This document shows, in pieces, positions 43,568 through 51,593 of a stretch of DNA of 64,000 nucleotides (position 1 is the stretch's first letter; each line of letters begins with the position of its first letter). The stretch covers positions 186,001-250,000 of the forward strand of contig NZ_JACMTR010000002.1 in assembly GCF_014267175.1 (NCBI RefSeq). The letters run 5' to 3'. Below the pieces are notes generated by a model. The model saw only the letters and a list, made by a program, of their open reading frames with translations, ran no database searches and had not been told where the DNA came from. Both the position numbers and the translations under genes were made by a program. Origin of the DNA: Pseudonocardia sp. C8. Lineage in GTDB: Bacteria > Actinomycetota > Actinomycetes > Mycobacteriales > Pseudonocardiaceae.

Positions 43568-44772
43568 CCCTTCGCGGTGAAGTACCGGCGCGGGTTCTCC
43601 ACCAGCATCACCGCGCAGATCAGCAGGAGGGTTCCGGGCGACGAGAGCCACTGCCACTTGTAGACGGTCGAGGAGGACTTCACCGCGCCGTGCAGGCCGG
43701 GCCACTCCACCAGCCGGTCGGTGCCGGTGAGGAAGTCGTCCACCGGGCCGATCAGCTTCGCGGCGCAGAAGACCACGATGACCAGCAGGTACGGCGACAG
43801 CGCTCCGGTGATCCGCCCGGCGGTGAGCTGCGCGGCGCGTGCGGCGACGGCGTCCAGCTCGGTCTTGGCCGCGAGCGCCACGCCGCCGTCCGCACCGTCC
43901 GGGTGGACGTCCTCGGCGTCGTGCTGCGCGTTCAGACGGCGGGCCGCCTCGGCGGAACCCTTCGGCTGCCACACCCGCAGCATGAGCACCGCGGCCGCCA
44001 GCCCGGCCAGCGAGGCGACGACGTCGGTCAGCTCGACCGAGATGAAGTTGGAGCTCACGAACTGGGCCGCACCGAACACGACGCCCACGGTCAGCGCGAG
44101 CGGCCAGACCTCCCGGACGCCGCGACGGCCGTCGGCCAGCAGCACCAGCAGCAGCGGCACGAACAGCGCCAGCAGCGGCGCCTGGCGGCCGACGACGGCG
44201 CCGATCTGCTCGTACGGGATGCCGGTCAGGGTGCCGGCGGTGATGATCGGGATGGCGACGGCGCCGAAGGCGACCGGGGCGGTGTTGGCCAGCAGCACGA
44301 TCACGGCCGCGCGGATCGCGGGGAACCCGATCGCGACCAGCATGACGCCCGTGATCGCCACCGGCGCGCCGAAGCCGGCCAGCGCCTCGAGCAGACCACC
44401 GAAGCAGAAGGCGACGATGACCGCCTGGATCCGCGGGTCATCGGTGATCAGGTGGAACGTCGCCCGCAGGTCCTCGAACCGCCCGCTGGCCACGGTGAGC
44501 TGATGCAGGAACAGCGCACCGACCACGATCCACATGATCGGGAACAGCCCGAACACCGCGCCCTCGCTGGCGGACAGCAGCGCCAGCCCGGTGGGCATGC
44601 CGTACGCGGCGATCGCCACGACGAGGGCGACGGCCACCGCGGCGAGCCCGGCGTAATGGGCCTTCCACCGGAGCAGCCCCAGTGTCACGAAGATCGTCAA
44701 CAGGGGTAGGGCGGCGATCAGCGACGACAGTCCCAGGCTGCCGGCGACCGGGTCCAGGTCGGGTGTGTACAT
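43564..44772 (-). CDS. L-lactate permease (LctP) family transporter, C-terminally short
   Basis: This 402-residue protein resembles LctP/LldP carboxylate permeases: ITDDPRIQAVIVAFCFGGLLEALAGFGAPVAITGVML, LLANTAPVAFGAVAIPIITAG, and VYKWQWLSSPGTLLLICA near the end. Full-length family members have about 530-550 residues and 12-14 segments. This one stops where about 150 C-terminal residues, including the TGSDTSSNALFGALQ-type motif, would follow, and its stop is fused to the acyl-CoA synthetase ATG. It could be a natural short variant or the product of a deletion. ATG 44772 is firm. Confidence 0.8.
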   Translation of the reverse strand: MYTPDLDPVAGSLGLSSLIAALPLLTIFVTLGLLRWKAHYAGLAAVAVALVVAIAAYGMPTGLALLSASEGAVFGLFPIMWIVVGALFLHQLTVASGRFEDLRATFHLITDDPRIQAVIVAFCFGGLLEALAGFGAPVAITGVMLVAIGFPAIRAAVIVLLANTAPVAFGAVAIPIITAGTLTGIPYEQIGAVVGRQAPLLALFVPLLLVLLADGRRGVREVWPLALTVGVVFGAAQFVSSNFISVELTDVVASLAGLAAAVLMLRVWQPKGSAEAARRLNAQHDAEDVHPDGADGGVALAAKTELDAVAARAAQLTAGRITGALSPYLLVIVVFCAAKLIGPVDDFLTGTDRLVEWPGLHGAVKSSSTVYKWQWLSSPGTLLLICAVMLVENPRRYFTAKG

Positions 44773-44805
44773 CGCGCCTCCAGTCGTCGGCCGGAATGAC
44801 CTCTT

Positions 44806-44820
44806 TGTGGTCCGACCACA
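44806..44820. promoter_or_regulatory. FadR/LldR-type operator
   Basis: TGTGGTC-C-GACCACA is a perfect 7-bp palindrome and contains TGGTCCGACCA, matching the GntR/FadR-subfamily TGGTnnnACCA consensus. It lies between the divergent permease gene (start 44772) and the regulator gene (start 44895). Confidence 0.85.
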
Positions 44821-44894
44821 CGAGAGGACTGTAGGATTAACCAGGTCCCACCGTCAAGAGCCGGCGCACGAGTCGACGTCCGGGAGGTCACCCG

Positions 44895-45647
44895 ATGCAG
44901 GAGCAGCACGGGCAGGGACACCAGCCGCCGGAATGGCGGCCGGTGTCCCGGGTGCGCGCCTACGAGCTGGTCGTCGACCGGATCGAGGAGCAGATCCTGG
45001 CCGGCACGCTGAACGTCGGCGACCGGTTGCCGGGAGAGCGGGACCTGGCGTCCATGCTGGAGGTGAGCCGGGCGGCGGTGCGTGAGGCGATGCGCACCCT
45101 GGAGGCCCAGGGCGTGGTGCGGTCGGCGGTCGGCTCGGGAACGGACGCGGGGACCATCGTGTCGGCGGTGCCCACCGACGCGCTGACCCGGCTCCTGCGC
45201 TTCCACGTCGCCCTGGCCAACTTCTCGGTGGAGGATGTCGTCGCGGCGCGGATCATGCTCGAGCGCTCGAGCTCCGCACTGGCCGCCGAGCACGCCACGG
45301 CGGACGACCTCGAGGCGATCCGCGCGCCGCTGCGGGCGATGGACGCCACCGAGGACCGGGAGGCGTTCAACGACCTCGACACGGACTTCCACTTCGCCAT
45401 CGCCGAGGCCGGGCGCAACCGCCTCGTCGCGAACATGACGATCGCGATCCGGGGCTCCCTGCGGCACCGGATCCTGCACGAGTTCCAGCGCCTGGGGGAC
45501 CGGTGGGGCGACGTGTCGGCACAGCTGCGCGCCGAGCACCACGCCATCTTCGACGCCATCGTCGACGGCGACGGGGAGAAGGCCGCCGACCTGATCGAAC
45601 AGCACATCCGCAGCGCGCAGCAGATGCTGTCCGAGCCCGGCAGCTGA
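44895..45647 (+). CDS. GntR-family (FadR subfamily) transcriptional regulator
   Basis: This 250-residue regulator has an N-terminal GntR winged helix (about 20-85; RVRAYELVVDRIEEQILAGTLNVGDRLPGERDLASMLEVSRAAVREAMRTLEAQG) and a C-terminal FCD effector domain (about 105-240). The domain carries the His/Asp metal-site pattern (DLDTDFHFAIAEAGRN and LRAEHHAIFDAIVDGD). It is divergent from the LctP-like permease/acyl-CoA synthetase operon with its palindrome between, and is thus probably a carboxylate-responsive repressor like LldR. Confidence 0.92.
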   Translation: MQEQHGQGHQPPEWRPVSRVRAYELVVDRIEEQILAGTLNVGDRLPGERDLASMLEVSRAAVREAMRTLEAQGVVRSAVGSGTDAGTIVSAVPTDALTRLLRFHVALANFSVEDVVAARIMLERSSSALAAEHATADDLEAIRAPLRAMDATEDREAFNDLDTDFHFAIAEAGRNRLVANMTIAIRGSLRHRILHEFQRLGDRWGDVSAQLRAEHHAIFDAIVDGDGEKAADLIEQHIRSAQQMLSEPGS

Positions 45648-45713
45648 GCCGGCCCGGCCGGGCGCCGACGTGGCGCGCGCGGCCGTTCGGCCGGGCGATC
45701 CGGGCCGGTCCCG

Positions 45714-46022
45714 TCAGCGACGCAGGACCCGTCGCAGCTGCTCCACCGACGGTGCGCCGGCCAGGTCGCCGGCCTCCGAGCGGTACATCCGGCACGACAG
45801 CGCGCCGGCTGCGGCGGCCTGCTCGGCGAACGGGTCGGCGCCGTCGACGAGGATCGTCGGCGACCCGGCGAACTCCGGGGTGCCGGCGACCGTCTCGGCC
45901 GAGACCCGCCGGACCTCCACCCGGGTCCCGGCCCGGCCGACGGCATCGAGCGCCTGGCGCAGCCGCTGCGCGGCCACGCCCTCGTGCGGGCAGTCCGGGA
46001 CGACCAGCAGCTCCACGCGCAT
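45714..46022 (-). CDS. thioredoxin-fold small protein with single Cys
   Basis: This 102-residue protein begins with a beta-alpha unit ending in a Cys, MRVELLVVPDCPHEGVAAQRL, followed by VRRVSAETVAGTPEFAGSPTILVDGADPF. The SPTILVDG cis-Pro segment is typical of the thioredoxin fold. Similar small proteins are annotated as thioredoxin-family or associated with mercury/metal resistance; a CXXC pair is not present (CPHE). ATG 46022 gives this N-terminus; the longer open frame adds an unlikely segment. Function uncertain. Confidence 0.7.
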   Translation of the reverse strand: MRVELLVVPDCPHEGVAAQRLRQALDAVGRAGTRVEVRRVSAETVAGTPEFAGSPTILVDGADPFAEQAAAAGALSCRMYRSEAGDLAGAPSVEQLRRVLRR

Positions 46023-46073
46023 GCCGCCATGGTGCGCCGCGCGACCGGCCGCGGCGCCGTTCCTCGGGATCAC

Positions 46074-46574
46074 CTACTTCGGACCCCGTTCAGCCGCTGC
46101 GCCCATCCGGATCAGGTTGCCGCTCGGGTCCTTGACGCTGAACTCGACCATTCCCCAGGGCTGGACGACGACGTCGCTGACCGGTAGCCCGCGGTCCTTC
46201 CAGCGTCGTTGCCACTCCCGGGGATCGGACACGCGGACGTAGCAGGCGGCCGCGTTGCGCTCCGGCTCGAGATCCCTCCTCAGGTCCAGATGCAGCAGCT
46301 CGGCGGTGCCGTACCGGACGAACGCGTACTCCGGGCCGTACTCGTCGACCTGCAGCCCGGCACGGGTCCAGAACTCACGCGCGGCAGCCATGTCGTTGAC
46401 GGGGAAGATCGGTGTGATCGTGGGTCCGGCGACGAGCCGGCCCGCCAGGTCGTACACGCAGCCACCGCACACGGCGATGTCCGGGCGGCAGCCCAGCCGG
46501 ACCACATCGGACGCCTTCTGCGGTTCGCCGCAGCACGCGCAGGTCGCCGTGGTCCCGCTCGGCACACCGTCCAT
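46074..46574 (-). CDS. VOC-family protein with N-terminal zinc ribbon
   Basis: This 166-residue protein combines an N-terminal cysteine cluster (TCACCGEPQKASDVVRLGC, then CGGCVYDLAG; six Cys in about 30 residues) with a C-terminal glyoxalase/bleomycin-resistance (VOC) fold from about residue 55. The fold includes PIFPVNDMAAAREFWTRAGLQ, YAFVRYGTAELLHLDL and GMVEFSVKDPSGNLIRMG. VOC proteins bind metals or antibiotics or catalyse isomerisations; here metal ligands cannot be settled by eye. The zinc-ribbon fusion is less usual. It lies 51 nt upstream of the thioredoxin-fold gene on the same strand. Confidence 0.78.
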   Translation of the reverse strand: MDGVPSGTTATCACCGEPQKASDVVRLGCRPDIAVCGGCVYDLAGRLVAGPTITPIFPVNDMAAAREFWTRAGLQVDEYGPEYAFVRYGTAELLHLDLRRDLEPERNAAACYVRVSDPREWQRRWKDRGLPVSDVVVQPWGMVEFSVKDPSGNLIRMGAAAERGPK

Positions 46575-46628
46575 GACACTCCCGGAGTCCCGGCGAGCGT
46601 ACCCGCCGCAATGACGTCCGCGGCTCCG

Positions 46629-47207
46629 TCAGGCACGCCAGTCCGGATCGCGACCGATGAAGGCGAGCATCCGGGCCTGCGGGCCGGCGTCCTCGTCGAC
46701 GTCGACCTTGGGCCCGTACTGCCCGCTGGACCGCAGGAGCTCGTCGAGCGGCTGCATCCCCTCCAGGAGGTACGCGCAGCGCTCCGGGTCCAGGGTGTCG
46801 TCCTGGCCGGTGGCGCGCGCGAGGTCCCAGGTGTGCATGAAGACGTCGCTGGTGAAGAACTTCGCGACGGCCTCGGGCAGCGGGACCTCCCCGATGTGCG
46901 GGTTGGACAGGGTCCGGCCGGCCGAGGCCGGATCGTCCAGCAGGGACTGGACGCCCTCGTTCAGCACGTGCCAGGCGGCGGCCGGATCCTCGTCGACGCT
47001 CGGGCCCTGCGGCAGGGTCACGCCCGCGCCTGCCTGCAGGAAACCGGGGAACCACTCGACGAGGTGCCGGACCACGTCCCGGGCCGTCCACGCGGCGACC
47101 GGGGACTGGTTGTTCCACGTCGCGTCGTCGGGCACCGCGTCGACGACGCGGGTGAACCGGCCGCCGATCTCGCGGTACTCGTCGGCGGGGGACTGGTTCG
47201 CGATCAT
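46629..47207 (-). CDS. DinB/MDMPI-fold metal-binding protein (TIGR03086 type)
   Basis: This 192-residue protein has the mycothiol-dependent maleylpyruvate isomerase N-terminal (DinB-like four-helix) fold: FTRVVDAVPDDATWNNQSPVAAWTARDVVRHLVEWFPG and FFTSDVFMHTWDLARATGQ. The His in VRHLVEW and MHTWD are the expected metal ligands. Family members use mycothiol in detoxification or are of unknown role. ATG 47207 is chosen as the first start giving this domain. It is downstream of the Rieske gene on the same strand, 131 bp away. Confidence 0.8.
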   Translation of the reverse strand: MIANQSPADEYREIGGRFTRVVDAVPDDATWNNQSPVAAWTARDVVRHLVEWFPGFLQAGAGVTLPQGPSVDEDPAAAWHVLNEGVQSLLDDPASAGRTLSNPHIGEVPLPEAVAKFFTSDVFMHTWDLARATGQDDTLDPERCAYLLEGMQPLDELLRSSGQYGPKVDVDEDAGPQARMLAFIGRDPDWRA

Positions 47208-47311
47208 GTGCTTCGCCTCCGTGGTCGAGGACCGGGTGCGCACCACGGTCCGCCGTCGGAGAGGAGACCGCGCCGGCACGCCCGACTCATCGCAGGCCAC
47301 GCCGGAACCCG

Positions 47312-47326
47312 GGTGTCCCGGACACC
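47312..47326. promoter_or_regulatory. 15-bp palindrome downstream of the Rieske gene
   Basis: GGTGTCC-C-GGACACC is a perfect 7-bp palindrome in the gap between the Rieske gene stop (47339) and the next gene on the same strand. The one-base centre makes it a better operator than a terminator candidate for the DinB-fold gene. Confidence 0.35.
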
Positions 47327-47338
47327 GAGGTGCCGGTG

Positions 47339-47680
47339 TCAGGCAACGGCGACCTGGTCGACCGCGGCGACGCCGGCGTCCACGGTGATCTCGGCGTACA
47401 CCGCACCGTCGGAGACCATCGCGGGGTAGGTGCGGACCGGCTTCTTGGCCGGCGGACCGCTGGGCTCGCCCGTGCGCAGCGAGAAGAACGCCTCGTGCAG
47501 CGGGCACTCGACCCAGCAGCCTTCCAGGTAGCCGTCCGACAGCGACGCGGCCTGGTGGCTGCAGGCGTCGTCGATGACGAACACCTCGCCCTCGACCTGG
47601 AAGACCGCGAGCGGTGTGGGAGCGAGAACGCGAAGACCCTCCCCGGCGGGGATGTCGTCGACGGAGCAGAGACGGATCAT
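47339..47680 (-). CDS. Rieske [2Fe-2S] ferredoxin
   Basis: This 113-residue Rieske protein has the cluster ligands CSH in DDACSHQAASLSDG and CPLH in VECPLHEAFFSLRTG. It resembles ferredoxin components of ring-hydroxylating dioxygenases, which carry electrons to an oxygenase. No oxygenase or reductase component is adjacent, so its partner is encoded elsewhere. ATG 47680 follows a CCAGGAG ribosome binding site on the minus strand. Its promoter carries the 42-bp element also found before betB, which suggests co-regulation with choline/betaine metabolism. Confidence 0.92.
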   Translation of the reverse strand: MIRLCSVDDIPAGEGLRVLAPTPLAVFQVEGEVFVIDDACSHQAASLSDGYLEGCWVECPLHEAFFSLRTGEPSGPPAKKPVRTYPAMVSDGAVYAEITVDAGVAAVDQVAVA

Positions 47681-48042
47681 TGTCGCACTCCTGGAGGGGG
47701 TGAGCGGGAGCGAGCTGGGCCGGGTGCACCTGCACCGGCCGCAGTGTGTACATAAGTACACGAACTGTGGACGGATGTCCATAGATTGCCCGCGCGGGCG
47801 GGCGGCGGGCGCCCTCCCGGTGCGCGCGCCACGGGCCGACCCGGAGACATCGCAGGCGGATAGGGATTTTCTATTGGCTGCATCGACAAATTCTCTCGGA
47901 TGCTCGATTTGTTGACTCGATCAATTCCGGCATGCTAGAAGAATGCGCAGCAGGACGGCTCGCCGAAGGCGTCGACCGGGGAAGTCGCGCGGGTGTCCGA
48001 CGAGTCGTCTCCCCTGAGTTCCTTGCAGCCGTAGGAGTCCGC
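47681..48042. promoter_or_regulatory. Rieske/sulfatase divergent regulatory region
   Basis: This 362-bp region contains the 42-bp shared element (47744-47785) on the Rieske side. On the sulfatase side is an AT-rich patch (about 47860-47935), unusual for this genome, holding TCGACAAAT (47883-47891) and nearly inverted ATTTGTTGA (47907-47915), then TTGA-CTCGA-TCAA. The AT-rich patch is the likely sulfatase promoter and regulator site. TAGGAG precedes the sulfatase ATG. Confidence 0.55.
47744..47785 (-). promoter_or_regulatory. 42-bp shared regulatory element, Rieske copy
   Basis: It is 39/42 identical to the complement of 56622-56663. It contains two dyads: GTGTAC-ATAA-GTACAC at 47746-47761, and TGGAC-GGAT-GTCCA at 47768-47781. 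It lies 64-105 bp before the Rieske start, with the TGGAC dyad distal to the gene. Confidence 0.85.
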
Positions 48043-50388
48043 ATGCCCGAATTCGCCGGAGGCCGCCACATCCTGCCCGAGCCGGACGGACGGCGCCCCG
48101 CCGTCACCGCGCTCGGCATCGACGAGCAGCCCGGCGGCCTGACGCCCGCGAGCCCGACCGCCACCCCGGCCGGCGCGCCGAACGTCGTCGTGGTCGTCCT
48201 CGACGACCTGGGCTTCGGCACCTCCAGCGCCTTCGGCGGACCGTGCCGGATGCCCACCGCCGACCGGCTGGCCGGGGACGGGCTGCGCTACGGCCGCTTC
48301 CACGTCACCGCGCTCTGCTCACCCACCCGGCAGGCCCTGATGACCGGCCGCAACCACCACTCGGTCGGGATGGGGGCGACCACCGAGATGGCCACCTCGG
48401 CACCGGGATACCACGGTTTCCGGCCCCGCAGTGCGGCCACGATGGCCCAGATCCTGCAGAAGAACGGGTACAGCACCGCCGCGTTCGGAAAATGGCACCA
48501 GACGCCGCCGTCGGAGATCAGCCCGGTCGGGCCGTTCGAACGGTGGCCGACCGGGGAGGGATTCGACCACTTCTACGGTTTCATGGCCTGCGAGATGAAC
48601 CACTGGTACCCGCTGCTGTACCAGGACACGGTCCCGGTCGAGCCGTCGAAGCGCCCCGAGGAGGGCTACCACCTCTCCGAGGACCTGGTCGACCACGCCA
48701 TCGACTGGGTGCACACCCAGCGCACCATGACGCCGGACCGGCCGTTCTTCACCTACCTCGCGTTCGGTGCCTCGCACGCGCCGCTGCACGTCGCGCCGGA
48801 GTGGATCCGGCGCTACCGCGGCGAGTTCGACCACGGGTTCGACCGCCAGCGCGAGCTGACCCTGGCCCGGCAGCGCGAGCTGGGGGTGGTCCCCGAGGAC
48901 ACCGAGCTCGGACCGTGGCCGGACGGCGTGCCGCACTGGGACGAGCTCACCGACACCCAGCGCGCGCTCTCGGCGCGGTTCATGGAGACCTTCGCCGGGT
49001 TCACCGAGCACGCCGACACCCAGCTCGGCCGGTTCGTCGACACGCTCGCCGAGATCGGCGAGCTCGACAACACCGTGTTCGTCTACCTGCTCGGCGACAA
49101 CGGGGCCTCCGGCGAGGGCGGTCTCGAGGGCACCACCGTCGAGCACCGGCTCGGCCACGGCGTCGTCGACGACCCGGAACAGATGATCACCGAGCTGGAC
49201 GGGATCGGCGGCCCCCACTCGTACCCGATCGCCCCGGCGGGCTGGGCGCTGGCGCTGAACACGCCCTACCAGTGGACCAAGCAGGTCGCCTCGCACTTCG
49301 GCGGCACCCGCGACGGGCTGATCGTGCACTGGCCGGCCGGGATCGCCGACCGGGGCGGCATCCGGAACCAGTTCCACCACGTCATCGACGTGCTCCCGAC
49401 GGTCCTGGAATGCGCCGGCATCCCCGCCCCGACCACCGTGGACGGCGTCGACCAGCAGCCGATCGAGGGCGTCGGCATGCGGTACAGCTTCGACGACGCC
49501 GCGGCCCCGGACCGGCGCCGCACCCAGTACTTCGAGATGTGCGGCAACCGGGGCATCTACCACGACGGCTGGACCGCGGTGACCCGGCACGGGATCCCGT
49601 GGGAGATGGTGCCGGACGCCGAGAAGGGCTTCCGCGACGACGTCTGGGAGCTCTACGACACCACCACCGACTGGGCGCAGGCGCGCGACCTCGCCGCCGA
49701 ACGGCCCGAGCGGCTGCGGATGCTGCAGGACCTCTTCCTCATCGAGGCCGCGAAGTACCAGGTGTTCCCGCTCGACGACCGGGTCACCGAGCGGGAGAAC
49801 CCGACCCTGGCCGGCCGTCTCGACCTGATGGGCGGGCGGACGTCGGTCACCTACCGGGGCGGGACGCGGCGGCTGATCGAGGAGACCACGCCGAACGTCA
49901 AGAACCGCTCGCACACCGTCACCGCCGAGATCGAGACAGGCGAGGCCGACGACGGGGTGCTGGTCGCCCAGGGCGGCCGGTTCGGTGGCTGGGCGCTGTA
50001 CTGCCTCGGGGGCCGCGCCTGCTACGAGTACAACTACTTCGGCCTGGCCCGGTGCACGGTCCGCGCCGCGCAGCCGATGGCGCCCGGAGTGCACGAGGTC
50101 CAGGTGGAGTTCGCCTACGACGGCGGTGTCGGCGCCGGCGGCTCGCTGTCGCTGGTCGTCGACGGCGCCAAGGTCGGCGAGGGCCGGATCGAGCAGACGA
50201 TCCCGTACTACTTCTCGTTCGACGAGACCCTCGACGTCGGCGTCGACCTGGGGACCCCGGTCTCGGAGGACTACCCCGCGGTCGACAACGGCTTCACCGG
50301 GACCGTGCGTACCGTGCGGATCGATCTCGGCGAGGAGACCCCGGTCCCCGCCAATGCGGTGCAGCAGCGGGTCATGACCTCGCACTGA
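48043..50388 (+). CDS. type I (formylglycine-dependent) arylsulfatase
   Basis: This 781-residue sulfatase has VVVVVLDDLGFGTSSAFGG (metal-binding DD), the signature LCSPTRQALMTGRNHH (CxPxR with Cys92 to be converted to formylglycine), AAFGKWHQTP and a C-terminal beta-rich extension (about 590-781). The length is close to mycobacterial AtsA-type enzymes and well above choline sulfatase (about 500). No signal peptide is evident, so it is probably cytoplasmic. ATG 48043 follows TAGGAG. It is convergent with the formylglycine-generating enzyme gene, which should activate it. The substrate is unknown; aryl or alkyl sulfate esters are possible. Confidence 0.9.
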   Translation: MPEFAGGRHILPEPDGRRPAVTALGIDEQPGGLTPASPTATPAGAPNVVVVVLDDLGFGTSSAFGGPCRMPTADRLAGDGLRYGRFHVTALCSPTRQALMTGRNHHSVGMGATTEMATSAPGYHGFRPRSAATMAQILQKNGYSTAAFGKWHQTPPSEISPVGPFERWPTGEGFDHFYGFMACEMNHWYPLLYQDTVPVEPSKRPEEGYHLSEDLVDHAIDWVHTQRTMTPDRPFFTYLAFGASHAPLHVAPEWIRRYRGEFDHGFDRQRELTLARQRELGVVPEDTELGPWPDGVPHWDELTDTQRALSARFMETFAGFTEHADTQLGRFVDTLAEIGELDNTVFVYLLGDNGASGEGGLEGTTVEHRLGHGVVDDPEQMITELDGIGGPHSYPIAPAGWALALNTPYQWTKQVASHFGGTRDGLIVHWPAGIADRGGIRNQFHHVIDVLPTVLECAGIPAPTTVDGVDQQPIEGVGMRYSFDDAAAPDRRRTQYFEMCGNRGIYHDGWTAVTRHGIPWEMVPDAEKGFRDDVWELYDTTTDWAQARDLAAERPERLRMLQDLFLIEAAKYQVFPLDDRVTERENPTLAGRLDLMGGRTSVTYRGGTRRLIEETTPNVKNRSHTVTAEIETGEADDGVLVAQGGRFGGWALYCLGGRACYEYNYFGLARCTVRAAQPMAPGVHEVQVEFAYDGGVGAGGSLSLVVDGAKVGEGRIEQTIPYYFSFDETLDVGVDLGTPVSEDYPAVDNGFTGTVRTVRIDLGEETPVPANAVQQRVMTSH

Positions 50389-50457
50389 GCCGCGCCGGGC
50401 CGGCGCCGGCCGCGGGCGGATCACCACCGCCGGCGGCCGGCGCCGCCGTGTTCCCGG

Positions 50458-51390
50458 TCAGGGGGCCGGGTTGGCGCAGCGGAAGCCCAGGTTCCCCGAG
50501 CTCGACTCCGGCGTGTTCGACGACCGGGCCGCGTTGCGGTACCGGAAGCAGTACGACCGGTGGCACAGGTAGGAACCACCGCGCATCACCCGGCGGTCGC
50601 CCTCCGCCGGGCCCTCCGGGTCCCGGTCCGGTGCGTGCCGGTAGTAGTCGGGGGAGAACCGGTCCGCGCACCACTCCCAGACGTTGCCGACCATCTGGAA
50701 GAGCCCGTACCCGTTGGGCCGGAAGGTCTTCACCGGAGCGGTGGTGAGGAACCCGTCCTCGGTGGTGTTGCGGGCCGGGAAGCTGCCCTGCCAGATGTTC
50801 ATCGGCCAGCGCTTCCCGCCCGGCAGCTCGTCGTCGCCCCAGGGGAAGCGGGCCCCGGCCAGCCCGCCGCGGGCGGCGAACTCCCACTCCGCCTCGGTGG
50901 GCAGCCGGGTGCCGGACCAGGCGCAGTAGGCCTGGGCGTCGTTCCAGGACACGTGCACGACCGGATGGTTGGCGAGGTCTCCCGCACTCGTGCCCGGCCC
51001 GCCGGGGTGCCGCCAGCAGGCGCCGCGCACCTCCAGCCACCACTCGGCCCCGGGCATCGCCCCGAGCACGTCCGCGCGGTCCCCGTCGAAGGCCAGGTGG
51101 AACACCGCCGACGACCCGAAGCGCTCGGCGTCGGTCACGTAGCCGGTGTCCTTGACGAAGGTCGCGAACGCGGCGTTGGTGACCGGTGCCGGGGCGATGT
51201 GGAACGGCGAGAGGGTCACCTCGTGCACCGGTGTCTCGCCGTCGTCCGGGTAGCCCTCGCCGTGGTGGTCACCCATCGCGAACGTGCCGCCCGGCAGGCG
51301 GACCTGGCCGCGGACGGAGCGCGGCGCGGCCGCCACCCGCGGCCGGGCCGGTTCTCCCGGTGCGGACGGGCCCGAGCAGCAGGACTCCAT
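50458..51390 (-). CDS. formylglycine-generating enzyme (sulfatase-modifying factor)
   Basis: This 310-residue FGE oxidises the sulfatase active-site Cys to formylglycine. It has the FGE-sulfatase domain: VRLPGGTFAMGDHHGEGYPDDGETPVHEV, HPVVHVSWNDAQAYCAWSGTRLPTEAEWEFAARGG, NGYGLFQMVGNVWEWCAD, and the copper-binding Cys pair in GGSYLCHRSYCFRYR (about C276 and C281), as in Streptomyces FGE. The N-terminus MESCCSGPSAPG contains extra Cys. It is convergent with its likely target sulfatase and divergent from a LysR gene. Confidence 0.95.
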   Translation of the reverse strand: MESCCSGPSAPGEPARPRVAAAPRSVRGQVRLPGGTFAMGDHHGEGYPDDGETPVHEVTLSPFHIAPAPVTNAAFATFVKDTGYVTDAERFGSSAVFHLAFDGDRADVLGAMPGAEWWLEVRGACWRHPGGPGTSAGDLANHPVVHVSWNDAQAYCAWSGTRLPTEAEWEFAARGGLAGARFPWGDDELPGGKRWPMNIWQGSFPARNTTEDGFLTTAPVKTFRPNGYGLFQMVGNVWEWCADRFSPDYYRHAPDRDPEGPAEGDRRVMRGGSYLCHRSYCFRYRNAARSSNTPESSSGNLGFRCANPAP

Positions 51391-51593
51391 GGAACCTCCC
51401 GGGACGGAACGGAGATCGGCCGGGACCGGGGCCGTGGCCTCACGGTAGACCCGGAGGCGCCGTCACCCGGAGCTCACCTCCGGCGGGCCGGCGCCGGTAC
51501 GGTTCGACCGATGGCGACGGCGCAGGAGGTGTGCGGCCGGTGATCACGGCAGTGGGCACCGGCCGGGACGCCGTGCGGGGCCGGTGCTGACCG

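Noticed and set aside
48043..50388. Calling the sulfatase betC (choline sulfatase)
   Set aside because: Length 781 versus about 500 residues, and CSPTR instead of the usual CSPSR; the neighbourhood alone is not enough.
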